Below, in pieces: positions 25,067 through 33,497 of a stretch of 64,000 bases of DNA (position 1 is its first letter; each line of letters opens with the position of its first letter). The stretch covers positions 2,604,001 through 2,668,000 of the forward strand of contig CAWAGG010000006.1 of the NCBI GenBank assembly GCA_963781595.1, written 5' to 3'. The notes beneath the pieces were generated by a model. It was not told where the DNA came from. It searched no databases and worked only from the letters and a program-made list of their open reading frames with translations. Made by a program: the position numbers and the translations under genes. This stretch comes from JBEDUK01 sp963781595. Lineage in GTDB: Bacteria > Actinomycetota > UBA4738.

Positions 25067-25297
25067 TCAGGCCGGGCTTCCGGCCTCGACCCAGCGCTTG
25101 AACAGCGCCACGTGCTCCTCGGGCCACGCGCCGTCGCACGGCATGTCGCCGTCTTCCAGGCGCTCCAGGATGGCGTCGGCGTTCTCCTTGACGTCGTCGT
25201 AGCTCCACAGGTCGAACGCGAACTCCATCCGCTCCCGGTCCTTGTCGCGGAACAGCGGCTTGATGTCGTTCGCGTAGCTGACGGCTCCGTCGCTCAT
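25067..25297 (-). CDS. small conserved protein next to the cNMP-binding gene
   Basis: 76 residues. YANDIKPLFRDKDRERM is similar to the front of cytochrome-c-like IKPLF domains, but there is no CxxCH haem motif and only one Cys (MPCDGAWPEE). I recognise it as a widespread uncharacterised family with the DLWSYDDV...MPC...WP pattern; function is unknown. Its ATG overlaps the stop of the cNMP-binding gene (ATGA), so the two are probably made together. It converges with pckA. Confidence 0.75.
   Translation of the reverse strand: MSDGAVSYANDIKPLFRDKDRERMEFAFDLWSYDDVKENADAILERLEDGDMPCDGAWPEEHVALFKRWVEAGSPA
25070..25085. terminator. hairpin between convergent pckA and the small gene
   Basis: Perfect inverted repeat GGCCGG-gctt-CCGGCC just past the pckA stop, overlapping the end of the convergent gene. 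It has no T-run, so a terminator role is only possible. Confidence 0.3.
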
Positions 25298-25734
25298 CCC
25301 TCGTCCTCTCCTCGCTCGAGCTCCTCCTGCAGGTTCCGCAGGCGCGCGGCCACGACCTCAAGGATGTGGACCGCCACGCTCGGGTTCGCCATCAGGAACG
25401 GGCGGAAGTACATCGTGCTCACGACGAGGGCCTCGACGGGCTCGGTCGCGACCACCGTCGCCGTCCGAGGCCGTCCGGCGAGCAGCGCCATCTCCCCGAC
25501 GAAGTCCCCGGCCCTGACCGTGTGGCTGCGTCCGCCCGCCTCTACGGTCGCCGTGCCCGACAGCAGCACGAAGAGTCCCGGGTCGTCACCGCCCTTCGTC
25601 ACGATCGCGTCGCCGGCCGCGAACGTCTTGCGGTGCCCGACCTTGGCGATGCGCTGGAGGTCTTCGGACGTGAGGTCCTCGAAGAACGGGATCCTCCGGA
25701 GGGCTTCGACCTCCGCCGGCAGCTCGTCGATCAT
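25294..25734 (-). CDS. cyclic nucleotide-binding domain protein without HTH
   Basis: 146 residues, a single Crp/PKA-type cNMP-binding beta-barrel. Seen: FFEDLTSEDLQRIAKVG, LFVLLSGTATVEAGG, and the phosphate-binding cassette FVGEMALLAGRPRTATV near 90-107 with the expected Glu and Arg. There is no DNA-binding domain, so it is not a Crp regulator; it probably acts through the partner encoded by the overlapping downstream gene. The start at 25734 has GAGGAGCG just upstream. Confidence 0.88.
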   Translation of the reverse strand: MIDELPAEVEALRRIPFFEDLTSEDLQRIAKVGHRKTFAAGDAIVTKGGDDPGLFVLLSGTATVEAGGRSHTVRAGDFVGEMALLAGRPRTATVVATEPVEALVVSTMYFRPFLMANPSVAVHILEVVAARLRNLQEELERGEDEG

Positions 25735-25875
25735 CGTTTCGCTCCTCACGGCCGTGCCCGTCGGGGCGTTCCGGGTCCGTGCCATCGTGGAACATCCGAC
25801 GGGGCGATGTCCACCGGAAGTCTCCGCGGTCGGCCGGTAGGATACGGACCCATGTGCCCGGGGGGGAGCTGATCG

Positions 25876-26742
25876 ATGCAGGACTGGTGGGTCTTCCTGC
25901 ACGTCGCCAGCGTCCTATGGTTCCTGGGCGCCCACGGCGCGTCGATGACGATGCTCTTCCGCCTGCGGACCGAGCGCGACCCGGCCAAGATCGACGCGTA
26001 CCTGCAGCTCTCCGCGACGTCGTCCCGCGCGATGTACGGGTCGATGATCGCCGTGATCGTCACCGGCATCCTCGCCGGCATCACCGGCCACTGGTGGGGC
26101 TACGGTTGGATCTGGGCCGCGCTCGGTCTGCTGATCCTCACCACGCTCGCGATGCAGTTCATGGCGAAGCCCTACTACCGACGGGTCGGCACGATCGCCC
26201 GGGCGATGGCGGGCGGCTCGCAGGCGGTCACGCCTGAGCAGTTCGACGAGGTGCTCCGCGAACCGCGGCCGTGGAGCATCGTCGGGATCGGGGTCGTCGG
26301 CCTCGGACTGATCCTGTACCTGATGATCTTCAAGCCCACGCTCGGGCTGCAGCCGATGGCGACGCCCGTCACGGCGCCGACGGGCTCGGGGCAGTGCCAG
26401 CCGAACGGCACGACGGTTCGCGTCAGCGCGCACGACTTCGGCTTCGATCCGACGTGCCTCGCGGCGCCGGCCGACACGCCGTTCCAGATCGCGTTCGACG
26501 ACACACAGGGGACGCACAACGTCGCGATCTACACGGACAACACGGCGAAGCAGTCGCTGTTCGTCGGCGACATCGTCACGGGTCCGCGCGCGGCGACGTA
26601 TCAGGTCTCCGCGCTGCCGGCAGGGACGTACTTCTTCCGCTGCGACGTCCATCCGACGCAGATGACGGGCGTGTTCGTCGTCGCCGGCGCGAGCGGTCCG
26701 TCGTCATCGCCGGGGCCACCGACGTCCTCGTCGTCGCCGTAG
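25876..26742 (+). CDS. four-helix membrane protein fused to a cupredoxin domain
   Basis: 288 residues. Four membrane helices at about 4-24, 51-71, 77-96 and 133-155 resemble DUF2269 integral membrane proteins. From about 175 on there is a blue-copper cupredoxin domain with its ligands visible: His in GTHNVAIYTD, then Cys, His and Met in FFRCDVHPTQM. The tail is Ser/Pro-rich. The cupredoxin would face the outside and could pass electrons or hold copper. RBS GGGGGGAGCTG before the ATG; probably one operon with the next gene (16-bp gap). Confidence 0.85.
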   Translation: MQDWWVFLHVASVLWFLGAHGASMTMLFRLRTERDPAKIDAYLQLSATSSRAMYGSMIAVIVTGILAGITGHWWGYGWIWAALGLLILTTLAMQFMAKPYYRRVGTIARAMAGGSQAVTPEQFDEVLREPRPWSIVGIGVVGLGLILYLMIFKPTLGLQPMATPVTAPTGSGQCQPNGTTVRVSAHDFGFDPTCLAAPADTPFQIAFDDTQGTHNVAIYTDNTAKQSLFVGDIVTGPRAATYQVSALPAGTYFFRCDVHPTQMTGVFVVAGASGPSSSPGPPTSSSSP

Positions 26743-26758
26743 CACGGGGGAGTCATCG

Positions 26759-27778
26759 ATGGGATATCGAACGATCGTCGCCGCGACCGACGGGGGGCCG
26801 ACCGCGCGGACGGCGGTCGACGCCGCGGCGAAGCTGGCGAAGCGATGCCGCGCGGACCTGGTGATCGCGACGGCGTACGAGCCGCCGGGCGTCTCCGCCG
26901 CCCAGGCACGCCGGCTCGTCGACCGCGTGCAGGCCGAGCTGGCCGAGGAGGGGGTCGAGGCTCGGACCGCGACCCAGCTGGGTCCGCCCGCCGAGGCGAT
27001 CGTCGGGATCGCCGCCCGCCTGTCGGCCGACGTGATCGTCGTGGGCAACGTGGGGATCGGGAAGGCGAAGCGGTTCGGCCTGGGCGGCGTCGCGGACCAG
27101 GTCGCTCACAAGGCCGCGTGCGACGTACTCGTCGTCGACACCGCGCACGAGCACGACCGCGCCCCGGGCTACAAGCGGATCCTGGTCGGGACCGACGGTT
27201 CACCCACCGCCACGGAGGCCGCCCGCAAGGCGTACGAGCTAGCCGTGATGCTCCGCGCGTCGGTCACGCTCGTCTACGTCGGCGACCCGATCCTGGGGGC
27301 GATCGCGCTCGAGCAGACCGAGGCGAACAAGCTCGGCAAGACGGTCGTCGAGACCGTCATCCGCCAGGGCACGCCGGCCGACGAGATGCTCCGGCTCCTG
27401 GGCGAGGACCCGCACGACCTGGTCCTGGTCGGGAACCGCGGCATGCGCGGACCCCGGCGATTGCTGGGCAGCGTGCCGAACGAGCTCGCGCACCACGCAC
27501 CCTGCGACGTCCTGATCGGCCGGACCGTCGGGCGGACGGTGGACGACCTCGTGCCCGGCCACGGCGGCGTCGTGGACGCGAACGGCGCCAAGGTCGCCGC
27601 CTACCGCGACGAGCAGGGCGAGCTCCACGTGCTGTCGCCCCGTTGCACGCACATGGGGTGCACGGTCGACTGGAACGACACGGACAAGACATGGGACTGC
27701 CCGTGCCACGGTTCGCGCTACGCGTGGAGCGGCGAGGTGATCGAGGGCCCGGCCGTCAGGGGCCTCGACCCGATCTGA
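26759..27778 (+). CDS. UspA-UspA-Rieske fusion protein
   Basis: 339 residues. Two universal-stress-protein domains (about 1-130 and 136-255). The second has an intact ATP-binding pattern G-x2-G-x9-G-S (GNRGMRGPRRLLGS). A complete Rieske [2Fe-2S] domain follows (about 260-339) with CTHMGC near 295 and CPCHGS near 313, including both disulfide Cys typical of high-potential Rieske proteins. No signal peptide, so it is cytoplasmic. A Rieske centre on a tandem Usp suggests a redox-sensing stress protein, or electron transfer tied to the membrane-cupredoxin gene just upstream. That is inference; I know of no characterised protein like it. Confidence 0.9.
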   Translation: MGYRTIVAATDGGPTARTAVDAAAKLAKRCRADLVIATAYEPPGVSAAQARRLVDRVQAELAEEGVEARTATQLGPPAEAIVGIAARLSADVIVVGNVGIGKAKRFGLGGVADQVAHKAACDVLVVDTAHEHDRAPGYKRILVGTDGSPTATEAARKAYELAVMLRASVTLVYVGDPILGAIALEQTEANKLGKTVVETVIRQGTPADEMLRLLGEDPHDLVLVGNRGMRGPRRLLGSVPNELAHHAPCDVLIGRTVGRTVDDLVPGHGGVVDANGAKVAAYRDEQGELHVLSPRCTHMGCTVDWNDTDKTWDCPCHGSRYAWSGEVIEGPAVRGLDPI

Positions 27779-27785
27779 AGACCGG

Positions 27786-28172
27786 TCAGCCATCCGGCCC
27801 GTGCGGGTTCGGCCGGTCCTGTCCCAGCACCACGGCCGTGGCGAACTGGATCGCGGCGAGCGCCAGCGGCACCATCACGTACCAACGGAAGGCCTGTGGG
27901 TCGTCCACCAGCGCGTAGCCCGCGAAGAGGCCGGCGAACGCGAACCACATCCCGACCCTCGCCGTGACGTGCAACGCGTAGAGCACCGTCTCGCCGGTCG
28001 AGGCGGGCCGGAACCCCTTCCGTTGCCAGTGAACCAGCGAACGCACCCCGACGACCACCAGCGCGGCGGCGACGGCGAGGGCCACGATGTCGACGGTGTC
28101 CAGGTGCTTCGCGGTCGCAACCACCCCGCGCGGGACGGCCCGGACCGCGCCTCCCAGGAGCCCGGACGTCAC
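27786..28172 (-). CDS. three-helix membrane protein of unknown function
   Basis: 128 residues. Hydrophobic segments at about 29-46, 65-85 and 93-112. Not recognised. GTG at 28172 overlaps the stop of the phosphoribosyltransferase gene (GTGA). It converges on the Usp-Rieske gene with 7 bp between stops. Confidence 0.7.
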   Translation of the reverse strand: MTSGLLGGAVRAVPRGVVATAKHLDTVDIVALAVAAALVVVGVRSLVHWQRKGFRPASTGETVLYALHVTARVGMWFAFAGLFAGYALVDDPQAFRWYVMVPLALAAIQFATAVVLGQDRPNPHGPDG

Positions 28173-29068
28173 GCATCCCCCCCGGCCGCGGCGCGGAGCA
28201 GCGCGACGACGCGTTCGTCGCTCACCTGTCCGAACTCCAGGTACCACTGGCCGACCGCGTAGAAATGGGACGGCGTCACCAGGATCTCGACCCGGTCGCA
28301 CTCGCGCTCGAGCCGCCCGACCGCCTCCACCGGGGCGACAGGGGCCGCGAACATCACCTCCCGCGCACCCGCGCGGCGGGCCCAGCGCAGGGCGGCCACA
28401 GCGGTGCCGCCGGTCGCCACGCCGTCGTCCACGACGGCCGCGGTTCGGCCCTCGACCTGCACCGGAGGACGCCCGTCACGGTAGGCCGCCGTCCGTCGCC
28501 TGATCTCCTCCTCCTGGCGTTCGATCTCGCGCGCAAGGTAGTCGGCGGAGACGCCGAGCGTGGCGATCAGGCGATCGTCCAGGACCCGGACGTTCTCGGC
28601 GATCGCGCCCAACCCAAGCTCCGGATTGCCCGGCGCGCCGAGCTTGCGCGGGATCACGACGTCGAGCGGCAACCCGAGGCGAACCGCGATCACGGCCGCG
28701 ACCTCGACGCCGCCGCGCGGGATCGCCAACACGACCGAGTCCTCGGGCAGGACGTCGCCGAGCGCCTGCGCCAGGAACTCGCCCGCCTCGACCCGGTCGC
28801 GGAACGACGACGTCGGCGACCAGGGGAACCGCGGCCCGGGGTTCGCGGGCGGTTGGTCGGGCGGATCCGGCTGCGTTCCGCCCGCCGCCACTGGCGGGAC
28901 CGTCAGCGCGTCGTCGATCTGGCGTTCGGCGTCCTCGTCGTCGACCTCTCGGCGACGGTCCGGCTGGACGCGCTCCGGAGGAGGCATCGGCTTGCGGATC
29001 CGGCGGTAGGGCTCGAGGCGGTCGCCCGAGCCGCGGCGCCGGCTTCGGTTCCCTTCGTCGCCAGCCAT
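28169..29068 (-). CDS. phosphoribosyltransferase-family protein
   Basis: 299 residues. The first 85 or so are Pro/Arg/Asp-rich and probably disordered. The PRT fold follows: AIPRGGVEVAAVIA, PRKLGAPGNPELGLGAI, and the PRPP-binding loop AAVVDDGVATGGTAV near 210-225. This matches stand-alone predicted PRTs found in actinobacteria, often next to stress proteins; the substrate is unknown. A start at the internal MPPPERV is an alternative. Confidence 0.85.
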   Translation of the reverse strand: MAGDEGNRSRRRGSGDRLEPYRRIRKPMPPPERVQPDRRREVDDEDAERQIDDALTVPPVAAGGTQPDPPDQPPANPGPRFPWSPTSSFRDRVEAGEFLAQALGDVLPEDSVVLAIPRGGVEVAAVIAVRLGLPLDVVIPRKLGAPGNPELGLGAIAENVRVLDDRLIATLGVSADYLAREIERQEEEIRRRTAAYRDGRPPVQVEGRTAAVVDDGVATGGTAVAALRWARRAGAREVMFAAPVAPVEAVGRLERECDRVEILVTPSHFYAVGQWYLEFGQVSDERVVALLRAAAGGDA

Positions 29069-29139
29069 CGCGCCGAGGATATGTCACGCTCGCGCGCGGC
29101 GGCTACGATGGCGGCCTCGTCGGGGAAAGGGGAGGTGAC

Positions 29140-29373
29140 ATGGTCAACGCGTACATCCTCATCCAGACCGAAGTCGGCAAGGCCGCGCAGGTTGCCAAGG
29201 AGGTCTCGGAGATCAAGGGCGTGGCCTCGGCCGAGGACGTCACCGGCCCCTACGACGTGATCGTGCGCGCCGAGGCGCGCAGCGTCGACGAGCTCGGCAG
29301 GCTGGTGGTCGCCAGGATCCAGTCGGTCGAGGGGATCACGCGGACGCTCACCTGCCCGGTCGTGCACCTGTAG
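29140..29373 (+). CDS. stand-alone Lrp/AsnC ligand-binding (RAM) domain
   Basis: 77 residues. The whole protein is the alpha/beta RAM domain of AsnC/Lrp regulators (YILIQTEVGKAAQVAKEV, then GPYDVIVRAEA, then TRTLTCPVV), with no HTH. Such stand-alone proteins may bind amino acids or modulate full-length Lrp. RBS GGGGAGGTGAC before the ATG and a TACGAT element about 31 nt upstream. Confidence 0.9.
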   Translation: MVNAYILIQTEVGKAAQVAKEVSEIKGVASAEDVTGPYDVIVRAEARSVDELGRLVVARIQSVEGITRTLTCPVVHL

Positions 29374-29413
29374 CCGAACGACCGACGATCGCTCCCCCGC
29401 CCCGTCCGTCCCG

Positions 29414-30502
29414 CTACCGGCCCCGGCCGCGCTTGCGGTCGCGTTCGTGCCGCTCGAGCGCCAGGTCGACCAGCCGGTCGATCAGTTCGCGATAGGTGAG
29501 GCCCGACGCCTCCCAGAGCTTCGGGTACATCGAGATCCGCGTGAACCCCGGGATCGTGTTGATCTCGTTCACGATGACCTCGGCCGGCGCTCGGTAGAAG
29601 AAGTCGACGCGCGCCATCCCCTCGCACTCCACGGCGCCGAACGCCGTCACGGCCATCCGCTGGATGTGCGCGGCGACCTCGTCGGGGAGGTCGGCCGGGA
29701 TCCGAAGAGCCGCCCCCTCCTCGTCGAGGTACTTCGCCTCGTACGAGTAGAACTCGTGCGCCGGGACGATCTCGCCCGGGACGGACGCGACCGGCTCGTC
29801 GTTGCCCAGCACGGAGCATTCGATCTCGCGCCCGCCCTCGATCGAGGCCTCGATCAGGATCTTCGTGTCGAACGACAACGCGTGCTCGATCGCGGCGGCC
29901 AGTTCGTCAAGTACCTTTACCTTCGTCACGCCGACGGACGAACCCAGCCGGGCGGGCTTGACGAACAGCGGCGGCCCCAACGCCTCGGCGTGCGCTTCGA
30001 CCGCCTCCCGGTCCTCCGCCCAGCCGCGTTCGCGCACGACCTCGTACGGGGCGACCGGCAGCCCTGCGGCCTCGAACAGCACCTTCGACACCGCCTTGTC
30101 CATGCCGACCGCCGACGCGAGGACGCCGGCGCCGACGTACGGGACGCCCGCCAGCTCGAGCACGCCCTGGATCGTCCCGTCCTCGCCGTACGGGCCGTGG
30201 AGCACGGGGAACACGACGTCGATCGGCGCACGTTCGCCGGACTCGGAGACCAGCGCCTGCTCGCCCGGCTCGCGGGAGAGCGCCACGACGTCACCCTCCT
30301 CCATCCCGACGCTCGGCAGCTCGGACGAACCCTGCGGCGCCGACGGCAGGCCCGGGAGCCGGTGCCAGCGGCCGTCCCTGTCGATCCCGATCGGGATCAC
30401 ATCGAACCGTTCGGGGTCGAGCGCTCCCATCACCGACGTCGCCGACGCGACCGAGATCTCGTGCTCGGCCGATCGCCCGCCGAACACCAGGACCAGCCGC
30501 AT
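29414..30502 (-). CDS. ddl: D-alanine--D-alanine ligase
   Basis: 362 residues, ATP-grasp. Makes the D-Ala-D-Ala end of the peptidoglycan stem. Seen: MRLVLVFGGRSAEHEISVAS, LHGPYGEDGTIQGVLEL, VKPARLGSSVGVTKV, EIECSVLGN, and the metal-binding NEINTIPGFTRISMYP. Starts at ATG 30502; an open frame upstream is not coding. It lies 29 bp after the cystathionine-type PLP gene. Confidence 0.95.
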   Translation of the reverse strand: MRLVLVFGGRSAEHEISVASATSVMGALDPERFDVIPIGIDRDGRWHRLPGLPSAPQGSSELPSVGMEEGDVVALSREPGEQALVSESGERAPIDVVFPVLHGPYGEDGTIQGVLELAGVPYVGAGVLASAVGMDKAVSKVLFEAAGLPVAPYEVVRERGWAEDREAVEAHAEALGPPLFVKPARLGSSVGVTKVKVLDELAAAIEHALSFDTKILIEASIEGGREIECSVLGNDEPVASVPGEIVPAHEFYSYEAKYLDEEGAALRIPADLPDEVAAHIQRMAVTAFGAVECEGMARVDFFYRAPAEVIVNEINTIPGFTRISMYPKLWEASGLTYRELIDRLVDLALERHERDRKRGRGR

Positions 30503-30531
30503 CTTGCGGCCGCGGCCCGGGCCGTGTTCGA

Positions 30532-31728
30532 TCACGCCTTCTCCAGGGCCTGGTCGAGGTCCGCCATCAGGTCCTCGGCGTCCTCGGCGCCGACCGAGAC
30601 GCGCATCAGCCCGGGTCCGATGGACGCGGCCGCCAGCTCGGCGTCGGACATCTGCCGGTGGCTCGTCGATCCCGGATGGCACACCTCGGTGTGCAAGCCG
30701 CCGAACGACGACCCGACGCGCGCGACCTGCAGCGACCCGCACGCTCGCGACGCGGCTTCGTACCCTCCGACGAACCCGAACGCGAGCATCGCGCCGAACC
30801 TCGGCCCGTCGAACATCCGCGCCGCCAACGTGTGATCGGGGTGAGACGGCAGCCCGGCGTAGCCGACGCTCGCGACCTTCGGGTGCCCATCCAGCCACGC
30901 GGCGACGCGCTCGGCGTTCGCGCACTGGCGTTCGAGCCGCAGCGCCAGGGTCTGCACGCCACGCAGCGCGAGCCACGCGTCGAACGTGCCGCTGTTCGTC
31001 CCCTGGTCCAGCCGCATGTGCGCGATACGGTCGATCAGGTCCTTCGACGCGGCGACCGACCCGCCGATCAGGTCCGAGTGCCCGCCGATGTACTTCGACG
31101 TCGAGTGCAGGACGGCCGCGACGCCCGGCACCTGCAGGGGACGGAAGAGGTACGGCGTGGCGACCGTGTTGTCGACGACGAGCGGGACGCCCGCCCCATC
31201 GCAGACGGCCGCGACCCCGGGGACATCGGTCACGCGGAACGTCGGGTTCGCGATCGTCTCGACCAGGACCGCCCCGGTGCGATCGGTGAGCGCGTCGCGC
31301 ACCGCGTCCGGCGTCGGTTCGACGAACGTCGTCGTCACGCCGTAGCCGGGCAGGATCGCGTTCAGAAGTTGGAACGTCCCGCCGTAGACGGTCCGCTGGG
31401 CGACGACGTGGCCGCCGCTCTCGACGAGCGCGGTCAGCGTCGAGTGCAGCGCGCCCATGCCGCTGGCGAACGACAGCGCAGCTTCGGCCCCCTCGAGCGA
31501 CGCGAGCACGGCGTGCAGCGCGACGTGGGTCGGGTTCGACGTGCGACCATAGACGAAGCCCGGGCGTCGCTCGTTGATCACGTCCGCGTAGTGCTCGAGC
31601 GAGTCGTACAGGTAGTCGGCCGTCAGCCAGATCGGCTGCCCCACCGGCTCCTCGGCGATCGCCTGGGGGACCGTGCCATCGTGGATCGCTCTGGTCGAGA
31701 ACCCCCTCGGGTCCGGGCGGTCGGTCAT
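30532..31728 (-). CDS. Cys/Met-metabolism PLP enzyme (cystathionine gamma-synthase/lyase type)
   Basis: 398 residues, fold-type I. GFSTRAIHDGTVPQA at the N-terminus, VYGRTSNPTHVALHAVLASLEG, SFASGMGALHSTL, and the PLP lysine in HSTSKYIGGHSDLIGGS near 200. It cannot be assigned with confidence between synthase, gamma-lyase and beta-lyase from sequence alone. Start at 31728 (MTDRPDPRGFST) fits the family; the longer frame upstream is antisense to the next gene. Confidence 0.9.
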   Translation of the reverse strand: MTDRPDPRGFSTRAIHDGTVPQAIAEEPVGQPIWLTADYLYDSLEHYADVINERRPGFVYGRTSNPTHVALHAVLASLEGAEAALSFASGMGALHSTLTALVESGGHVVAQRTVYGGTFQLLNAILPGYGVTTTFVEPTPDAVRDALTDRTGAVLVETIANPTFRVTDVPGVAAVCDGAGVPLVVDNTVATPYLFRPLQVPGVAAVLHSTSKYIGGHSDLIGGSVAASKDLIDRIAHMRLDQGTNSGTFDAWLALRGVQTLALRLERQCANAERVAAWLDGHPKVASVGYAGLPSHPDHTLAARMFDGPRFGAMLAFGFVGGYEAASRACGSLQVARVGSSFGGLHTEVCHPGSTSHRQMSDAELAAASIGPGLMRVSVGAEDAEDLMADLDQALEKA

Positions 31729-31804
31729 CGCGGCCAAGCCTACCGCTACGATGGCCGCCTCCCGGGGCGATCCGACCTCCGACCCGGCGCGAAGGAGCGG
31801 ATGG

Positions 31805-32347
31805 ATGGACGGGCGAAGGATCGGATCCGGCACGGTGGCGACCGCGGTGGCGGTCTCGATGGTGCTGGCCGCGTGCGGCGGGCCGTCCACGTACTCAGGG
31901 GACGGCGTCACGTTCCAGTACCCGCACGGGTGGAAGACGGTCATCGCGCCGGGCACCACGCCCGGTTCGGCCGGCCCGACCAGCAGGGTCGGCGTGGGCG
32001 TGGACGCGGCGAACCTGGTGATCATGGTCAGCACCCACCTGGCGCAGCCGTCCGGCCCCCAGGACACCGTGAAGGCCGAGGAGTCCGTGCTGCAGTCGCT
32101 GAGCGACGGTGCGAAGCAGCGCGGCGCGACCGTCCAGGGCCCGACGGCCGATCACCTCGGAGCGCTGGACGGGTTCGGCCTGACGATCACCGGGCTCACG
32201 AGCGGCGGCGTCACGGTGGGCGGTCGCGTGATCGTCGCGATGAACGGCAACGTCGAGTACCTGCTCAACTGCCAGGCCACGGCCGATCACGCGGAGGAGA
32301 TCGGCGCGGGCTGCGCCCAGGTGGTCGATTCGTTCACGGTCGCCTGA
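31805..32347 (+). CDS. secreted lipoprotein, unknown function
   Basis: 180 residues. Lipoprotein signal with a lipobox (VLAACGG, Cys near 24). The mature part has VTFQYPHGWKTV, like PsbP/LpqN-type lipoproteins, and ends with two Cys (LLNCQATADH...GCAQVVDSF) that may form a disulfide. RBS GGAG before ATG 31805, and a TACGAT element further upstream. Function unknown. Confidence 0.82.
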   Translation: MDGRRIGSGTVATAVAVSMVLAACGGPSTYSGDGVTFQYPHGWKTVIAPGTTPGSAGPTSRVGVGVDAANLVIMVSTHLAQPSGPQDTVKAEESVLQSLSDGAKQRGATVQGPTADHLGALDGFGLTITGLTSGGVTVGGRVIVAMNGNVEYLLNCQATADHAEEIGAGCAQVVDSFTVA

Positions 32348-32394
32348 TCCCGCTCCGCCCATCCGGCATGTGGACCTCTGCGGCCCGGCCGCAC

Positions 32395-32400
32395 TACGCT
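32395..32400 (+). promoter_or_regulatory. -10 element of tdh (leaderless)
   Basis: TACGCT ends 8 nt before the GTG at 32409; this decided the tdh start. No RBS is visible. Confidence 0.45.
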
Positions 32401-32408
32401 GTCGCGTC

Positions 32409-33497
32409 GTGGACCTCCCGACGACGATGCGGGCGCTTCGCAAGACCGCGCCCGGCCCCGGCGCCGCCCTCGGGGAGGTCCCGGTCCCCGCTCCAGGCCC
32501 GAACGAGATCCTGATCCGCGTCCAGGCCGCGTCGATCTGCGGGACCGACCTGCATATCTACGACTGGAACGAGTGGGCCGACCGGCGTATCGGCGCGGCC
32601 CGCCTGCCGTACACCTTCGGCCACGAGGTCGCCGGGCGCGTCGTGGCGATCGGCGACGAGGTCGATCACCCGCTGCCCGGCATGTTCGTCGCGGCGGAGA
32701 CCCACCTGTTCTGCGGCCACTGCGGCCTCTGCCGGACCGGCAAGCCGCACATCTGCCAGAACATGCGGATCCTCGGCGTGGACGTCGACGGGGCGTTCGC
32801 CGACTATCTGGTCCTGCCCGGCCACAACGCCTGGGTCGTCGACGCCCGGATCGCGCCGGACAGCGCCTCGGCGATGGAGCCGTTCGGGAACGCCGTCCAC
32901 ACGGTGTTCCCGCCGGCGACCGACCCGGAGATCGCGACGTCGACCGTGGCGGTCCTCGGGGCGGGGCCGATCGGGCTGTTCGCCGTCGGGATATGCCGCG
33001 CGGCCGGCGCCAGGACCGTGATCGCCGTGGAGCCGAACGAGTTCCGGCGCGACCTCGCGAAGAAGATGGGCGCGGACCTGCTGATCGACCCGGCGCGCGA
33101 GGACCCGGTCGAGGCCGTGCTGACCGCGACCGACGGCCTGGGCGCCGACGTCGTCCTCGAGATGTCCGGCGTCCCGGCGGTGATCGACCAGGGAACCCGG
33201 ATGCTCCAACACGGGGGACGGATCTCGCTACTCGGCCTCCCGCCGGGCGAGGTGTCGCTGGATCTCACCGAGCAGGTGATCTTCAAGGAAGCCCGGATCT
33301 ACGGCGTCACGGGACGCGAGCTGTTCCGTTCGTGGCAGCAGACGACCACGCTCCTCGCGACCGGCATGGTCGACCTCAGCGCCATCATCACCCATCGGTT
33401 CCCGCTGGAGGCGTTCGAGGAGGCGTTCGACGCGGTCGCCGGCGGCCGGGCCGGCAAGGTCGTGTTCGCGATCGGCGACGGGACGGAGGGCGCGTGA
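32409..33497 (+). CDS. tdh: L-threonine 3-dehydrogenase
   Basis: 362 residues, zinc-dependent MDR enzyme. Oxidises threonine to 2-amino-3-ketobutyrate with NAD+. Catalytic zinc region SICGTDLHIYDWNEWA and GHEVAGRVV, structural zinc set CGHCGLCRTGKPHIC, and nucleotide loop GAGPIGLFAVGI. GTG 32409 is preferred because of the promoter; ATG 32427 is the alternative. Its stop overlaps the kbl start (GTGA), and Tdh and Kbl work as a pair. Confidence 0.93.
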   Translation: MDLPTTMRALRKTAPGPGAALGEVPVPAPGPNEILIRVQAASICGTDLHIYDWNEWADRRIGAARLPYTFGHEVAGRVVAIGDEVDHPLPGMFVAAETHLFCGHCGLCRTGKPHICQNMRILGVDVDGAFADYLVLPGHNAWVVDARIAPDSASAMEPFGNAVHTVFPPATDPEIATSTVAVLGAGPIGLFAVGICRAAGARTVIAVEPNEFRRDLAKKMGADLLIDPAREDPVEAVLTATDGLGADVVLEMSGVPAVIDQGTRMLQHGGRISLLGLPPGEVSLDLTEQVIFKEARIYGVTGRELFRSWQQTTTLLATGMVDLSAIITHRFPLEAFEEAFDAVAGGRAGKVVFAIGDGTEGA

